32,477 nt of DNA from Marinobacter sp. (lineage in GTDB: Bacteria; Pseudomonadota; Gammaproteobacteria; Pseudomonadales; Oleiphilaceae). The stretch's first letter is position 1; each line of letters opens with the position of its first letter. The stretch spans positions 1 to 32,477 of the forward strand of contig JASBRL010000099.1 of assembly GCA_030149475.1 (NCBI GenBank), written 5' to 3'. Position numbers and translations under genes: made by a program. Shown here one piece after another: positions 1 through 9,758 of the stretch. Under the pieces are notes generated by a model. The model made no database searches. It was not told the origin of the DNA and saw nothing but the letters and a program-made list of their open reading frames with translations.

Positions 1-21
1 CTCTCAACGCTTGCCCGCAGG

Positions 22-118
22 GGCTCTCCCTGAAAACCGGACTCCGCGTTGAGCCTTCTTGAAAGGCAACCAGCCTTCCTGCGAAGCCTCGCCTTGAGTC
101 CGGCTTTCAGGGAGAGCC
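22..118. repeat. Long inverted repeat downstream of lptB
   Basis: Two 23-base arms at 22-44 and 96-118 are reverse complements with one mismatch (a36 against c104), around a 51-base loop. On the minus strand, the direction of lptB transcription, that mismatch becomes a G-U pair, so the RNA stem would be continuous over 23 pairs. The loop contains a smaller hairpin (GCCTT at 54-58 with AAGGC further right). A second, mutually exclusive pairing joins CTCAACGC (3-10) with GCGTTGAG (46-53). No T-run follows on either side, so it is not a standard terminator. It could be an intergenic repeat element or an RNA structure in the lptB-to-next-gene spacer. Confidence 0.7.
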
Positions 119-168
119 AGAATTGCCAATAGACTTAATCAGGGGTTCCCTAAGCAAATTTTCTGCCG

Positions 169-198
169 AGTGTACTTGTTTGAGGGGGGACAAGACAA
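169..198 (-). promoter_or_regulatory. Possible promoter downstream of lptB
   Basis: On the minus strand TTGTCT (193-198) and TACACT (169-174) are separated by 18 bases. This could be a sigma-70-type promoter for the gene beyond the left edge, which is rpoN in many relatives. A transcript from here would carry the long inverted repeat at 22-118 in its leader. This is pattern matching only. Confidence 0.25.
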
Positions 199-282
199 TG
201 AGTCTGCCGCATCGCCGGGGTTGGGCGCTTTGGCCAGGCACCCTTGCCGGGTTCATTGATGAGGCATCTGTTCAACCGTGCC

Positions 283-1008
283 CTATAGCCGGAACTCATT
301 GCCGAGATAAACCTCCTTGACTTGCTCATTGGCCATAATATCGTCGGCATGCCCCGAGGCAATAATGTGTCCGCCACTGACAATGTAGGCAGTTTGACAG
401 ATATCCAGGGTTTCGCGCACGTTGTGATCGGTAATCAGCACGCCGATGCCCTTGTCCCTCAAGTGCCGGATAATCTGCTTGATATCGCTGACGGAAATCG
501 GGTCCACACCGGCAAACGGCTCATCCAGCAGCATGAACGCGGGTTCGATAGCCAGCGCCCGGGCAATCTCCACCCGACGGCGTTCCCCGCCTGACAAGGC
601 CATGCCGAGGCTGTCACGGATGTGGGTGATGTGAAACTCCTCCAGCAGCGTTTCGAGACGTTCTTTACGCTCGGTACGGGACAGCGATTTGCGGGTCTCC
701 AGAATCGCCATCAGATTGTCACGTACCGTCAGTTTGCGGAATACCGAGGCTTCCTGGGGCAGGTATCCGATACCCTTGCGAGCGCGGCCGTGCATCGGCA
801 GCGGCGTGAGATCCTGGTCATTAATGCTGACCCGGCCCCGGTCCGCTGGTACCAGGCCGACAATCATGTAAAAGCAGGTGGTCTTGCCGGCACCGTTTGG
901 CCCCAGCAAGCCAACGATTTCACCGCTGCTGATTTCAAGGGATACGTCGATGACAACCTGCCGTTGCTTGTAGCGCTTGGCAAGGTTGCTGGCTCTCAGT
1001 ACGGCCAT
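283..1008 (-). CDS. lptB: LPS export ABC transporter ATP-binding protein LptB
   Basis: This is the cytoplasmic ATPase of the LptB2FGC transporter, which powers extraction of lipopolysaccharide from the inner membrane. The 241-residue protein has the usual family length. Visible motifs are the Walker A loop GPNGAGKT (residues 36-43), the Q-loop glutamine 85, the ABC signature LSGGE (138-142), Walker B ending in DEP (162-164) and the H-loop histidine 195. The [10 protein letters not shown] stretch after Walker B is typical of LptB. Its ATG overlaps the lptA stop codon by one base, which indicates translational coupling. It is the last gene of the yrbG-kdsD-kdsC-lptC-lptA-lptB series seen here. 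Identification is very secure. Confidence 0.97.
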   Translation of the reverse strand: MAVLRASNLAKRYKQRQVVIDVSLEISSGEIVGLLGPNGAGKTTCFYMIVGLVPADRGRVSINDQDLTPLPMHGRARKGIGYLPQEASVFRKLTVRDNLMAILETRKSLSRTERKERLETLLEEFHITHIRDSLGMALSGGERRRVEIARALAIEPAFMLLDEPFAGVDPISVSDIKQIIRHLRDKGIGVLITDHNVRETLDICQTAYIVSGGHIIASGHADDIMANEQVKEVYLGNEFRL

Positions 1009-1559
1009 CAGGGCGACGTCCTGTTCCGGTCCTTGCCCGGAGTGGACTGAGGGTTATTGCGAGGCTGGATAAGCATCTCCACACGTCCGGTCGAGTTCTT
1101 CTCCCCGGGTTTGCTTTCGGCGGTAACGACCCGTGCTTTGGTGTCGTAAAGAATGCGGTCTCCTTTAAAGACATTGCCTTGCTGGTTGATCACCGCCTCC
1201 TGCTCGAAAATAAGCGCGTTGTTCCGGGCCGCATAGGTGATGTTCATGGCGCGGGCCCTGATCTCACCCTCACCGTCTGTAGCCGGTTGCTGGTAATGTG
1301 CTGGCTTGCCAAACGCCTCGATGCGTCTGACGCCGCTTTGATCGCGGTAGAGTACGACCCGGTCGGCCGTGAGTTTTGTCTGTTTCTGGGTCACGATCAC
1401 ATCGCCGGTGTAAGTTGCGGTACCTTTGGCATCATCCAGCCGCGCATGATCCGCACTGACGGCAATCGGTTCTCCGGAATTCAGGTCGAACGCCGCAGCG
1501 GGCCCGGTCACGAGGACAGACAGCGCGAGGCCGGCCAGTCGTTTTCGCCATTCAGTCAT
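1008..1559 (-). CDS. lptA: LPS transport periplasmic protein LptA
   Basis: LptA forms the beta-jellyroll bridge that carries LPS across the periplasm between LptC and LptD. The 183-residue product starts with a signal peptide ([15 protein letters not shown] onward, probable cleavage after the AAA before FDLNSG). An OstA-type domain follows, with [13 protein letters not shown] and [10 protein letters not shown], as in the family. I chose the ATG at 1559 because it overlaps the lptC stop in an ATGACTGA arrangement and begins directly with the signal peptide. An in-frame start seven codons further upstream is possible but less likely. The C-terminus is hydrophilic and proline-rich, as is common in LptA. 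The gene is coupled to lptC upstream and lptB downstream. Confidence 0.93.
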   Translation of the reverse strand: MTEWRKRLAGLALSVLVTGPAAAFDLNSGEPIAVSADHARLDDAKGTATYTGDVIVTQKQTKLTADRVVLYRDQSGVRRIEAFGKPAHYQQPATDGEGEIRARAMNITYAARNNALIFEQEAVINQQGNVFKGDRILYDTKARVVTAESKPGEKNSTGRVEMLIQPRNNPQSTPGKDRNRTSP

Positions 1560-2151
1560 GTGTCGCCCTGAGAGCAGCATACTGTCCCTTTACCTGTGCG
1601 TTCAGTTCGAGAATCCTGTCATCAATCCAGGCCTTCATCCCGACAGCGGTGGTTGTGCCGTGATCTTCGGTGATCAGCACCGGCTTATCGGTGAATGCGG
1701 TGCGGTTGCGATTGTCCAGGGTCAGTTGTTCGGTGGTCAGCGTTGCTTCCCGTTTGCCAGGCAGCGGCCTCACCACCTTGACATTACCAGAAAGGTCAAG
1801 TCGGTCCACCGGTTGGTGAAACGTGCCGTTGTGCGCGGTTAGCTGCCAGGGTCGTCCGGACGACTTATCGTACAATGTCGCCGACGGTGATGTCATGGTC
1901 GCCACTCCCCCGGTTTCGAACTGTTCTATCCGGGGGCTTTCAATCATGGCAACCCGGCGGCCCTCTTCATCGAATGACAGGTAACGGCCGTCATTTACAA
2001 AGCTGTCCGGCTCATTCTGTCCCGCACGGTCGGCGCCGCTCAGCTGGTCCCTCGACTCGTCACTGCGCCAGAGTAGCGCAGCCAGCAGGGCAAAGGTAAC
2101 AGCCAGGGCAAGCGCTCTGACTCGCGGGCGGCTCAGTAACCCGTTCAGCAT
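1552..2151 (-). CDS. lptC: LPS export protein LptC
   Basis: LptC is the bitopic inner-membrane partner that receives LPS from LptB2FG and hands it to LptA. The 199-residue protein has one N-terminal membrane segment (about residues 12-28, rich in Ala/Leu) and then a periplasmic domain. That domain has the family's repeating pattern: GRRVAMIESPRIEQF, TMTSPSATLYDKSSG, LTAHNGTFHQPVDRLDLSGNV and LTLDNRNRTAFTDKPV. Its ATG overlaps the kdsC stop by seven bases, and its stop overlaps the lptA start. Length and gene order match known lptC loci. Confidence 0.94.
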   Translation of the reverse strand: MLNGLLSRPRVRALALAVTFALLAALLWRSDESRDQLSGADRAGQNEPDSFVNDGRYLSFDEEGRRVAMIESPRIEQFETGGVATMTSPSATLYDKSSGRPWQLTAHNGTFHQPVDRLDLSGNVKVVRPLPGKREATLTTEQLTLDNRNRTAFTDKPVLITEDHGTTTAVGMKAWIDDRILELNAQVKGQYAALRATHD

Positions 2152-2699
2152 GGGTCCGGGTCCTGCAGAAACCCATCCAGCATGGCGGTGAGTCTGCCCT
2201 GAGCCGTGAGGATCAGGTCACACAGTTCACGCACGGCACCGCGACCACCCCGGGCCCGGGTGCAGAAATCGGCGTGCTGACGGACAAACCAGTGGCCATT
2301 GGGTACCGTGACACCCAGGCCGGCGTAGCGAATCGCAGGCAGATCCGGCAGATCATCGCCCATGTAGGCGACGGACTCGGCGTCGAGACCCAGTTCCCGG
2401 ACCAGGCTTTTCAGCGCCACACCTTTATCTTCGCGGCCCTGAAGCAGGTGGGGGATGCCCAGGTCACCAATGCGCCTGGCCGTCAGCGGCGATTGCCGGC
2501 CGGTGATCACGGCCACCTCAATGCCTGCGGACATCAGTTGTTTGATGCCAAGGCCGTCCAGAATGTTGAAGGCCTTGAGCTCATCCCCGAGGGCACTGAA
2601 GAGCAGGGTTCCGTCGGTCATGACCCCATCGACATCCAGCGCGAGTAACTGGATGGTCTGCGCACGCTGATTCAGGTAATCGGGCAGGGTGGGGAGCAC
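2145..2699 (-). CDS. kdsC: 3-deoxy-D-manno-octulosonate 8-phosphate phosphatase KdsC
   Basis: KdsC hydrolyses KDO 8-phosphate to KDO, the inner-core sugar of LPS. The 184-residue protein is a HAD-superfamily C0 phosphatase. It shows the nucleophile motif DVDGVMTDG (residues 22-30, Asp22 and Asp24), the ITGRQS motif II (65-70), Lys92 in motif III, and GDDLPDLP (114-121) for Mg binding. The start is GTG. The kdsD stop TAG shares one base with it (TAGTG), so the gene is probably expressed by coupling to kdsD. It overlaps lptC downstream by seven bases. Confidence 0.95.
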   Translation of the reverse strand: MLPTLPDYLNQRAQTIQLLALDVDGVMTDGTLLFSALGDELKAFNILDGLGIKQLMSAGIEVAVITGRQSPLTARRIGDLGIPHLLQGREDKGVALKSLVRELGLDAESVAYMGDDLPDLPAIRYAGLGVTVPNGHWFVRQHADFCTRARGGRGAVRELCDLILTAQGRLTAMLDGFLQDPDPC

Positions 2700-3667
2700 T
2701 AGAGGACTCCGGCACGCAACAGGTCGTGCATGTTCAGCGCACCGGTAAGCCGGCCGTTGTGGTCAGTGACAGGGAGGGCGTTGATTTTAAGGTCCTCCAT
2801 GATGTTGAGCGCCTCGGCTGCAAGCTGGTCTTCAAAGATGGTACGACCATGACGGGTCATGACATCGACGATGGCTGTGCCGTGAATGTCCAGCGGGCGA
2901 TCGAGGGTCCGGCGCAGGTCGCCATCCGTAAAAATGCCTGCTAACTCACCCTCTTCCGTGACCACGGTGGTCATTCCGAGTCCTTTGCGCGATATTTCCA
3001 GCAACGCAACGCTGAGTGACGACTGTTCGGTCACCCGCGGAATTTCGTCGCCGGTGTGCATGATGTCGGCGACCCTCAGTAGCAGCCGGCGCCCCAGCCG
3101 GCCGCCGGGATGGGAAAACGCGAAGTCCTCGGCACTGAAGCCACGGGCCTCCAGCAGCGCTACAGCCAGCGCATCGCCCATGACCAGTGTTGCGGTGGTG
3201 CTGGAGGTTGGCGCCAGACCCAGCGGGCAGGCCTCCTCTGCCACCCGGACATCGAGATTGGCGATAGCCTCTCTCGCCAGGGTTGACTGGGGATTGCCGG
3301 TGAGGCTGATCAGGGGGACGCCCATTCGCTTGATCAGTGGCAGAATGGTCAGCACTTCCTCGGTATTACCGGAGTTGGAAATGGCGAGCACAACATCCTG
3401 ACTGGTAATCATGCCCAGGTCACCGTGACTCGCTTCGCCGGGGTGGACAAAAAAAGAGGGGGTGCCTGTACTGGCAAGTGTTGCGGCAATTTTGTTGCCG
3501 ATGTGCCCGGATTTTCCCATGCCGGTCACCACAACCCGCCCCTGACAGGCCATGATGGTTTCGCAGGCGGTCACGAAGCCCTCGTCCACACGGTCTGTCA
3601 GCGCATCAATGGCGTTACGTTCGATACGGATGGCCCTGAGGGCAGCGTGTTTGAATTGGTCAGTCAT
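2699..3667 (-). CDS. kdsD: D-arabinose 5-phosphate isomerase KdsD
   Basis: KdsD converts ribulose 5-phosphate to arabinose 5-phosphate, the first committed step to KDO. The 322-residue protein has an N-terminal SIS domain (about 40-175) with GMGKSGHIGNKIAATLASTG, HPGEASHGDLG and SNSGNTEEV. Two CBS domains follow (about 200-260 and 265-322), the usual KdsD/GutQ/KpsF layout. Its position between an NCX-type exchanger gene and kdsC is the classical kdsD context, which favours KdsD over the paralogues GutQ and KpsF. It starts at ATG 3667 with only a weak ribosome binding site, 87 bases after the upstream gene. Confidence 0.95.
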   Translation of the reverse strand: MTDQFKHAALRAIRIERNAIDALTDRVDEGFVTACETIMACQGRVVVTGMGKSGHIGNKIAATLASTGTPSFFVHPGEASHGDLGMITSQDVVLAISNSGNTEEVLTILPLIKRMGVPLISLTGNPQSTLAREAIANLDVRVAEEACPLGLAPTSSTTATLVMGDALAVALLEARGFSAEDFAFSHPGGRLGRRLLLRVADIMHTGDEIPRVTEQSSLSVALLEISRKGLGMTTVVTEEGELAGIFTDGDLRRTLDRPLDIHGTAIVDVMTRHGRTIFEDQLAAEALNIMEDLKINALPVTDHNGRLTGALNMHDLLRAGVL

Positions 3668-3754
3668 TCACGGTTCCAGCACAATGTTCGATGATGTAGG
3701 TGTCTTTCGATGTGGGCGTCGCTCGCAGTTCACCGGGAGATTCGAATCGCGTCC

Positions 3755-4717
3755 CTAAAGCGCAGAGCGTACCACAATGGTCACGTATACGGCGTATGCC
3801 ACGAGCAGTATACCACCTTCAACTCGCGCCAGTTTGCCCTTGCGTTGCATGGTGTAGGCAAAAATGGCCAGCAGCACCGTGAGCCCGGCCATGGTTCCGT
3901 AATCGCGGATGACCGTCAGGCCGGTCAGGTCCATGGGGGCTATCAGGGCCGGCATGGCCAGCACAGCCAACAGATTGAGCAGGTTTGATCCGACAATATT
4001 ACCCAGCGCCATGTCGTGATGGCCCTTCAGGGCAGCCGACAGTGAGGCGGCCAACTCCGGCAGGCTGGTGCCGACCGCCACCACGGTCAGACCCACCACC
4101 GATTCGTCGACGCCCAGCGTGACCGCCAGTTCAGAGGCAGACCAGACCAGCAGCCGGGCGCTGGCAATGAGCGCGATCAGTCCGGTAATAAAGTGCTGTG
4201 TGGCCTGACCGGGCGGCAACCGCGCGGAGGGGGCCGGTGGTTGAAATTCGTCGCTCGCTGCGCCGGTTTGCGCGCGCCAGACCAGGTAAGTGAGGCACAG
4301 GGCCAGCAACGCAAGCAGGCGTATGCCGTCCCCGGGAGACAGCCGGAAATCCGCCAGCAGCAGCCAGGCCAGCGCAGTGGCCCCCAGCAGGATGGGGAGC
4401 TCCCGGAACAGCACGGTGCGTTTGAGCTCGATCGGGGCAATCACGGTGGTCAGGCCAAGGACCAGGCCGATATTGGCAATGTTTGAGCCCAGGGCATTAC
4501 CGACAGCCAGTCCCGGTGAGCCGGAGCTGGCCGCCAGGGTGGACACCATGATCTCCGGCGCCGAGGTGCCGAAGGCCACCAGTATCAGGCCAGCGACCAT
4601 CGGCGGCAGATTCAGGCCGCTGGCGCAGCCGGCGGCGCCGTTGATAAAGCGGTCGGCACTCCAGGTGAGCACGGCAAGGCCGGTGACAAGAGCCAGAATA
4701 TAGGCGCTGATAAGCAT
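3755..4717 (-). CDS. yrbG: Calcium/sodium antiporter family protein (YrbG-like)
   Basis: This is an inner-membrane cation exchanger of the NCX/CaCA family, 320 residues with about ten hydrophobic segments. The two inverted alpha-repeats that line the ion site are visible: GTSAPE (50-55) with GNALGSNIANIG (73-84), and GTSLPE (216-221) with GNIVGSNLLN (239-248). The acidic residues Glu54/Glu55-type and Glu221 fall where ion ligands are expected. A cytoplasmic linker (about 150-172) is rich in Ala and Pro. The gene heads the LPS block in the same order as in Escherichia coli. Its physiological substrate and its link to LPS synthesis are not established; the connection is positional. Confidence 0.9.
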   Translation of the reverse strand: MLISAYILALVTGLAVLTWSADRFINGAAGCASGLNLPPMVAGLILVAFGTSAPEIMVSTLAASSGSPGLAVGNALGSNIANIGLVLGLTTVIAPIELKRTVLFRELPILLGATALAWLLLADFRLSPGDGIRLLALLALCLTYLVWRAQTGAASDEFQPPAPSARLPPGQATQHFITGLIALIASARLLVWSASELAVTLGVDESVVGLTVVAVGTSLPELAASLSAALKGHHDMALGNIVGSNLLNLLAVLAMPALIAPMDLTGLTVIRDYGTMAGLTVLLAIFAYTMQRKGKLARVEGGILLVAYAVYVTIVVRSAL

Positions 4718-4781
4718 GAGTATGCGGTGTCCGGTCAGTCAGTTTGATGATCGGGTTCAGAATTTTTCGTTCAGCTCGCGA

Positions 4782-4810
4782 TTGAGCTTCAGTGGAACTT
4801 ATCATACTGT
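4782..4810 (+). promoter_or_regulatory. Possible promoter of the mla operon
   Basis: TTGAGC (4782-4787) and TACTGT (4805-4810) are spaced by 17 bases in the gap between the divergent yrbG and mlaF starts. The -10 match is only partial. No better candidate was seen on the plus strand in this gap. Confidence 0.3.
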
Positions 4811-4889
4811 ATCGCTCAGCTCAGGCACCCCTGATCAAGTCTATCGATGGTTTCCCCGGAATCGCGGCTCCCCAGAGGCCCAGCAGATT

Positions 4890-5693
4890 ATGGAATCGAC
4901 CCCTTACATTACCTTTGACGACGTCGTTTTTTACCGTGGCCGGCGGGCCATCTTTGACGGTGTCACGCTGGCCATTCCGACCGGGAAGATCACTGCGATC
5001 ATGGGACCCAGCGGAACCGGCAAAACCACGCTGTTGCGGATGATTGGCGGACAACTGAAGCCTGACAGCGGTCAGGTGACGGTGGCGGGTGAGCATGTGC
5101 CGGCACTCGGGCGCGCTGCGCTGTACCGGCTGAGACGTCAGATGGGCATGCTGTTTCAGAGTGGCGCTTTGTTCACGGACCTGAGCGTGTTCGAGAATGT
5201 GGCGTTTCCGTTGCGTGTTCACACCCGTCTGCCGGACGACATGATTCGTGACATTGTGCTGATGAAGCTGGAAGCCGTTGGTCTTCGTGGCGCGCGCGGG
5301 CTGATGCCTTCCGAGTTATCCGGGGGCATGACGCGCCGGGTCGCGCTGGCGCGCAGCATTGCCATGGACCCGGATCTGATTATGTATGATGAACCGTTTG
5401 CCGGGCAGGACCCCATTGCCATGGGCGTGCTGGTGAAACTCATTCGCGATCTGAATGCTGCGATGGGCCTGACCAGCGTGTTGGTCTCCCATGACGTACC
5501 GGAATCTCTGAGTATCTGTCATCACGCCTGCATCATCGCCGACGGACGTATCATCGGCGAAGGCACGCCGGATGAGCTTCGTCAGCATCCGTCGGAGCAG
5601 ATCCAGCAGTTTCTCAAAGGAGCCCCGGACGGCCCTGTGCCGTTTCATTATCCGGCTCCGGCGATGGAATCAGACTGGGGGATGGCACGATGA
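4890..5693 (+). CDS. mlaF: Phospholipid ABC transporter ATP-binding protein MlaF
   Basis: MlaF is the ATPase of the inner-membrane MlaFEDB complex, which moves phospholipids to maintain outer-membrane lipid asymmetry. The 267-residue protein has Walker A GPSGTGKT (39-46), signature LSGGM (143-147), Walker B ending DEP (167-169) and H-loop His201. The LSGGM signature and GQDPIAMG after Walker B are typical of MlaF/Ttg2A. The frame is open further upstream to 4716, but ATG 4890 gives the family's usual length and N-terminus. A weak AGAGG lies 13 bases before it. The stop overlaps the mlaE start (ATGA). The gene is divergent from yrbG. Confidence 0.95.
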   Translation: MESTPYITFDDVVFYRGRRAIFDGVTLAIPTGKITAIMGPSGTGKTTLLRMIGGQLKPDSGQVTVAGEHVPALGRAALYRLRRQMGMLFQSGALFTDLSVFENVAFPLRVHTRLPDDMIRDIVLMKLEAVGLRGARGLMPSELSGGMTRRVALARSIAMDPDLIMYDEPFAGQDPIAMGVLVKLIRDLNAAMGLTSVLVSHDVPESLSICHHACIIADGRIIGEGTPDELRQHPSEQIQQFLKGAPDGPVPFHYPAPAMESDWGMAR

Positions 5694-6472
5694 TGGACCG
5701 CATTGCGGGCCTGGGCCGGGAAGGTTTGAATGTGCTGGCCTCGGCCGGTCGGTCCGGGCAATTCCTGTGGCGTTCGCTGGTGGGGATGCCAAAGCCGCTG
5801 ACCGGAGGGCCGTTGCTGGTCCGCCAATTGTACTCGGTCGGTGTGCTGTCGCTGGCCATTGTGGTGGTGTCCGGCCTGTTTATCGGCATGGTGCTGGGGC
5901 TTCAGGGCTACACGATTCTGAGCGATTACGGTTCGGAGCAGGCGATCGGCCAGATGGTCGCGCTGACCCTGGTGCGCGAGTTGGGGCCTGTGGTGACGGC
6001 TCTGTTATTCGCCGGGCGGGCGGGTTCGGCGTTGACCGCTGAAATTGGGCTGATGAAGGCGACCGAGCAGTTGTCCAGTATGGAAATGATGGGCGTCGAT
6101 CCTCTGCGACGAGTGATTGCGCCGCGTTTCTGGGCAGGCTTCATCTCGTTGCCCATGCTGGCGGTCATTTTTTCAGTGGTCGGTATCTGGGGTGGCATGC
6201 TGGTGGGTGTGAAGTGGCTCGGTGTCTTTGACGGAGCCTTCTGGTCCAACATGCAGTCATCCGTGGATTTCACCGAAGACGTGCTCAATGGCGTGGTCAA
6301 AAGTGTGGTGTTCGGCTTCGTATGTAGCTGGATCGCGGTTTTCCAGGGGTACGATTGTGTACCTACCTCGGCCGGCATCAGCTCGGCCACCACCAAAACA
6401 GTGGTCTATTCGTCGCTGGCCGTTCTGGGTCTGGATTTTGTACTTACTGCAGTCATGTTCGGGGGCTTTTAG
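5690..6472 (+). CDS. mlaE: Phospholipid ABC transporter permease MlaE
   Basis: MlaE is the permease (MlaE/DUF140 family) that forms the membrane channel of the MlaFEDB complex. The 260-residue protein has five to six hydrophobic segments and the family hallmarks: [31 protein letters not shown], the coupling-region [13 protein letters not shown] (which contacts MlaF), and [13 protein letters not shown]. Its ATG overlaps the mlaF stop by four bases, and only two bases separate its stop from the mlaD ATG. No anomaly was seen. Confidence 0.96.
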   Translation: MMDRIAGLGREGLNVLASAGRSGQFLWRSLVGMPKPLTGGPLLVRQLYSVGVLSLAIVVVSGLFIGMVLGLQGYTILSDYGSEQAIGQMVALTLVRELGPVVTALLFAGRAGSALTAEIGLMKATEQLSSMEMMGVDPLRRVIAPRFWAGFISLPMLAVIFSVVGIWGGMLVGVKWLGVFDGAFWSNMQSSVDFTEDVLNGVVKSVVFGFVCSWIAVFQGYDCVPTSAGISSATTKTVVYSSLAVLGLDFVLTAVMFGGF

Positions 6473-6474
6473 TC

Positions 6475-6924
6475 ATGTCACAAAGAACAACGGAAATCAT
6501 TGTGGGGCTGTTCATCGTGGCTGGCATTGCCGCTCTGATCGTATTGGCGCTCAAGGTCAGCGGTCTGTCCCTGAGCGCGCCGGGGCAGACCTACACGGTA
6601 TACGCGGATTTCAATGACGCCGGCAGTCTGGCGCCGCGGGGCAAGGTGTCGATGGCGGGCGTACCCATTGGTCGTATCAGTTCGATTACGCTCGATCAGA
6701 AAACCTTCAAGGCCCGGGTCGCCATGGACATCGATGCGTCGATTGACAGCATTCCAACGGACAGTTCCGCAATTATACGTACATCCGGCCTGTTGGGTGA
6801 CCAGTATATTGATGTGTCCGTCGGCGCTGACAAGACATCGATGAAGGACGGCGACACCTTCTACGGGACCCAGTCGGCCATGAACCTGGAGCGACTGATC
6901 AGCAATTTTGCATCGGGCCGCTGA
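6475..6924 (+). CDS. mlaD: Phospholipid-binding MCE protein MlaD
   Basis: MlaD is the substrate-binding hexameric ring of the Mla inner-membrane complex. The 149-residue protein has an N-terminal membrane anchor (about residues 8-27) followed by one MCE domain. MCE features seen are YTVYADFNDAGSLAPRGKVSMAGV split over 39-62, then PIGRISSITLD, and the GLLGDQYIDVSVG stretch (about 105-117). ATG 6475 was chosen because it starts just after the mlaE stop and gives the normal length. A longer open frame upstream overlaps mlaE and is not needed. It is followed 90 bases later by mlaC. Confidence 0.95.
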   Translation: MSQRTTEIIVGLFIVAGIAALIVLALKVSGLSLSAPGQTYTVYADFNDAGSLAPRGKVSMAGVPIGRISSITLDQKTFKARVAMDIDASIDSIPTDSSAIIRTSGLLGDQYIDVSVGADKTSMKDGDTFYGTQSAMNLERLISNFASGR

Positions 6925-7014
6925 TGGCGGGCGTATCCGTATCAATGCGCGGGCTGGTATACGTATCCAGCCGGCCCGGCAATGTGTAACTCAGGAAAGA
7001 CACAGGAGAACACT

Positions 7015-7668
7015 ATGGCTGTCATGCAGAAATTTCTGCCAGCTATTACCCTTTTGGTTGCAACTCTGCTTCTGTCAGTCCAGGTTCGGGCGGACAACGC
7101 CCAGTTGCATCAGTATGTGGATGCCAACACGCAGGAACTTGTCAAGAAGCTGAATGAGCAGCGCGGGCTCTACAGCAAGGACCCGGATGCATTCTACCGC
7201 AGCATGGAAAATGCGCTTCAGGGTTTTGTTGACTTCCGGCGCATTGCGGCGCGGGTCATGGGCCGCTATGCCCGGCAGGCAACGCCGGAGCAGCGGGACC
7301 GGTTTGTCGAGAAATTCAAGCGCAGTCTGTTTGACAGCTATGCCAAAGCCCTGGTGGATACTGACCGGTTCTCGATGCGGGTGAAAGAGGCGGTGATCGA
7401 TCCCTCCAATGCTGATCGGGCGTCGGTATCCATGGAAGTGGAGTCCGCAACCGGCAATAAATACCCGGTTACCTATTCCATGTACCGCAATGACGAGGGG
7501 AAATGGTTGATGGAAAATGTGATTGTGGAAGGCGTCAACATCGGCCTGGCCTTCCGGGATCGCTTTGCCCAGGACATGGAAGCCAGGCACGGGGACGTGG
7601 AAGCTGTGATCAAGAACTGGGACAATGCGGTGAAGTCAATCGGCCTCGACGAGAAAGTCAAAAAGTGA
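7015..7668 (+). CDS. mlaC: Periplasmic phospholipid shuttle MlaC
   Basis: MlaC is the soluble periplasmic carrier of phospholipid between the outer-membrane MlaA complex and MlaFEDB. The 217-residue precursor carries a signal peptide, probably cleaved after VRA before DNAQ. The mature part belongs to the Tol-Tol-Ttg2 (MlaC) family, with KDPDAFYRSMENAL, FVDFRRIAARVMGRYAR and RFVEKFKRSLFDSYAKAL. ATG 7015 has a good AGGAGA site at 7004-7009. The open frame upstream of it is not needed. The stop overlaps the GTG start of mlaB. Confidence 0.95.
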   Translation: MAVMQKFLPAITLLVATLLLSVQVRADNAQLHQYVDANTQELVKKLNEQRGLYSKDPDAFYRSMENALQGFVDFRRIAARVMGRYARQATPEQRDRFVEKFKRSLFDSYAKALVDTDRFSMRVKEAVIDPSNADRASVSMEVESATGNKYPVTYSMYRNDEGKWLMENVIVEGVNIGLAFRDRFAQDMEARHGDVEAVIKNWDNAVKSIGLDEKVKK

Positions 7669-8018
7669 ACCGCGATGGCACACGCATGCCGCCTCGGGCA
7701 GGCGTCATTGCGGCCGCCGGCGATCAGTTGCAGGTCACCGGCGTGGTCAATGCGGATAATGTGCTCGCCCTCCGTGCTGAGGGCGAACGGCTGATCCGGA
7801 GCAGTCAGCCGGCCGCGCAAGCCGAGGGCACGAACCCGGTCCTGACGGTCCGGCTGGATGGTCTGGACACCGCCAGCAGTGTGGTGCTGTCGCTATTGCT
7901 CAGCTGGCAGCGGGAGGCGTTGTCGCAACGCAGGCAACTGGTTTTCAGTGGTGCCAGTGAGCGGCTCCACTCCCTCGCTGCATTAAGCGGGCTGCACCGG
8001 CATTTATCCGGCTTCTGA
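7665..8018 (+). CDS. mlaB: STAS-domain protein MlaB
   Basis: MlaB is the small cytoplasmic STAS subunit that binds MlaF and stabilises the transporter. The product is 117 residues from GTG 7665, or 110 from the in-frame ATG 7686. I prefer GTG because it overlaps the mlaC stop (GTGA), the pattern seen between the other mla genes. Similarity is weaker than for its neighbours. However, the STAS pattern is present: VTGVVNADNV near the start and RLDGLDTASSVVLSLLLSWQ at about 63-82, where Asp68-Thr69 matches the conserved loop. Position as the fifth gene after mlaFEDC supports the call. Confidence 0.88.
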   Translation: MNRDGTRMPPRAGVIAAAGDQLQVTGVVNADNVLALRAEGERLIRSSQPAAQAEGTNPVLTVRLDGLDTASSVVLSLLLSWQREALSQRRQLVFSGASERLHSLAALSGLHRHLSGF

Positions 8019-8050
8019 ACAATCTTTCCGTCGCTTGTTTAGCCTGTCTC

Positions 8051-8070
8051 CGGAATTGGTTACAATTCCG
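8051..8070. promoter_or_regulatory. 20-bp palindrome over a -10-like box before ibaG-murA
   Basis: CGGAATTG (8051-8058) and CAATTCCG (8063-8070) form a perfect 8-base inverted repeat around GTTA. A good -10-like hexamer, TACAAT (8061-8066), lies inside the right arm. No convincing -35 was found at 16-18 bases. It sits 33 bases before the ibaG start. This looks like an operator over a promoter, but the regulator is unknown. Confidence 0.5.
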
Positions 8071-8102
8071 CCCTTGATCTGATGTTAACCCAAGGATTTG
8101 TT

Positions 8103-9679
<1,577 letters not shown>

Positions 9680-9758
9680 CTCCGGATTTTCCGGTTGTCC
9701 CGGCCAGATGATGCTGGCTGCCGATGCCTGAAACAGGCCCCATCTACCTGGAAGGACC

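Noticed and set aside
123..383. Short open frames on both strands between lptB and the left edge
   Set aside because: They overlap lptB or each other and have no family-like sequence or ribosome site.
5572..6042. Alternative plus-strand frame across the mlaF-mlaE junction
   Set aside because: It is a shifted reading of two well-supported genes that overlap by ATGA; no frameshift is needed.
9680..9700. Small CCGGA/TCCGG hairpin after murA as a terminator
   Set aside because: The stem is only five pairs and no T-run follows, so it is not convincing as a terminator.
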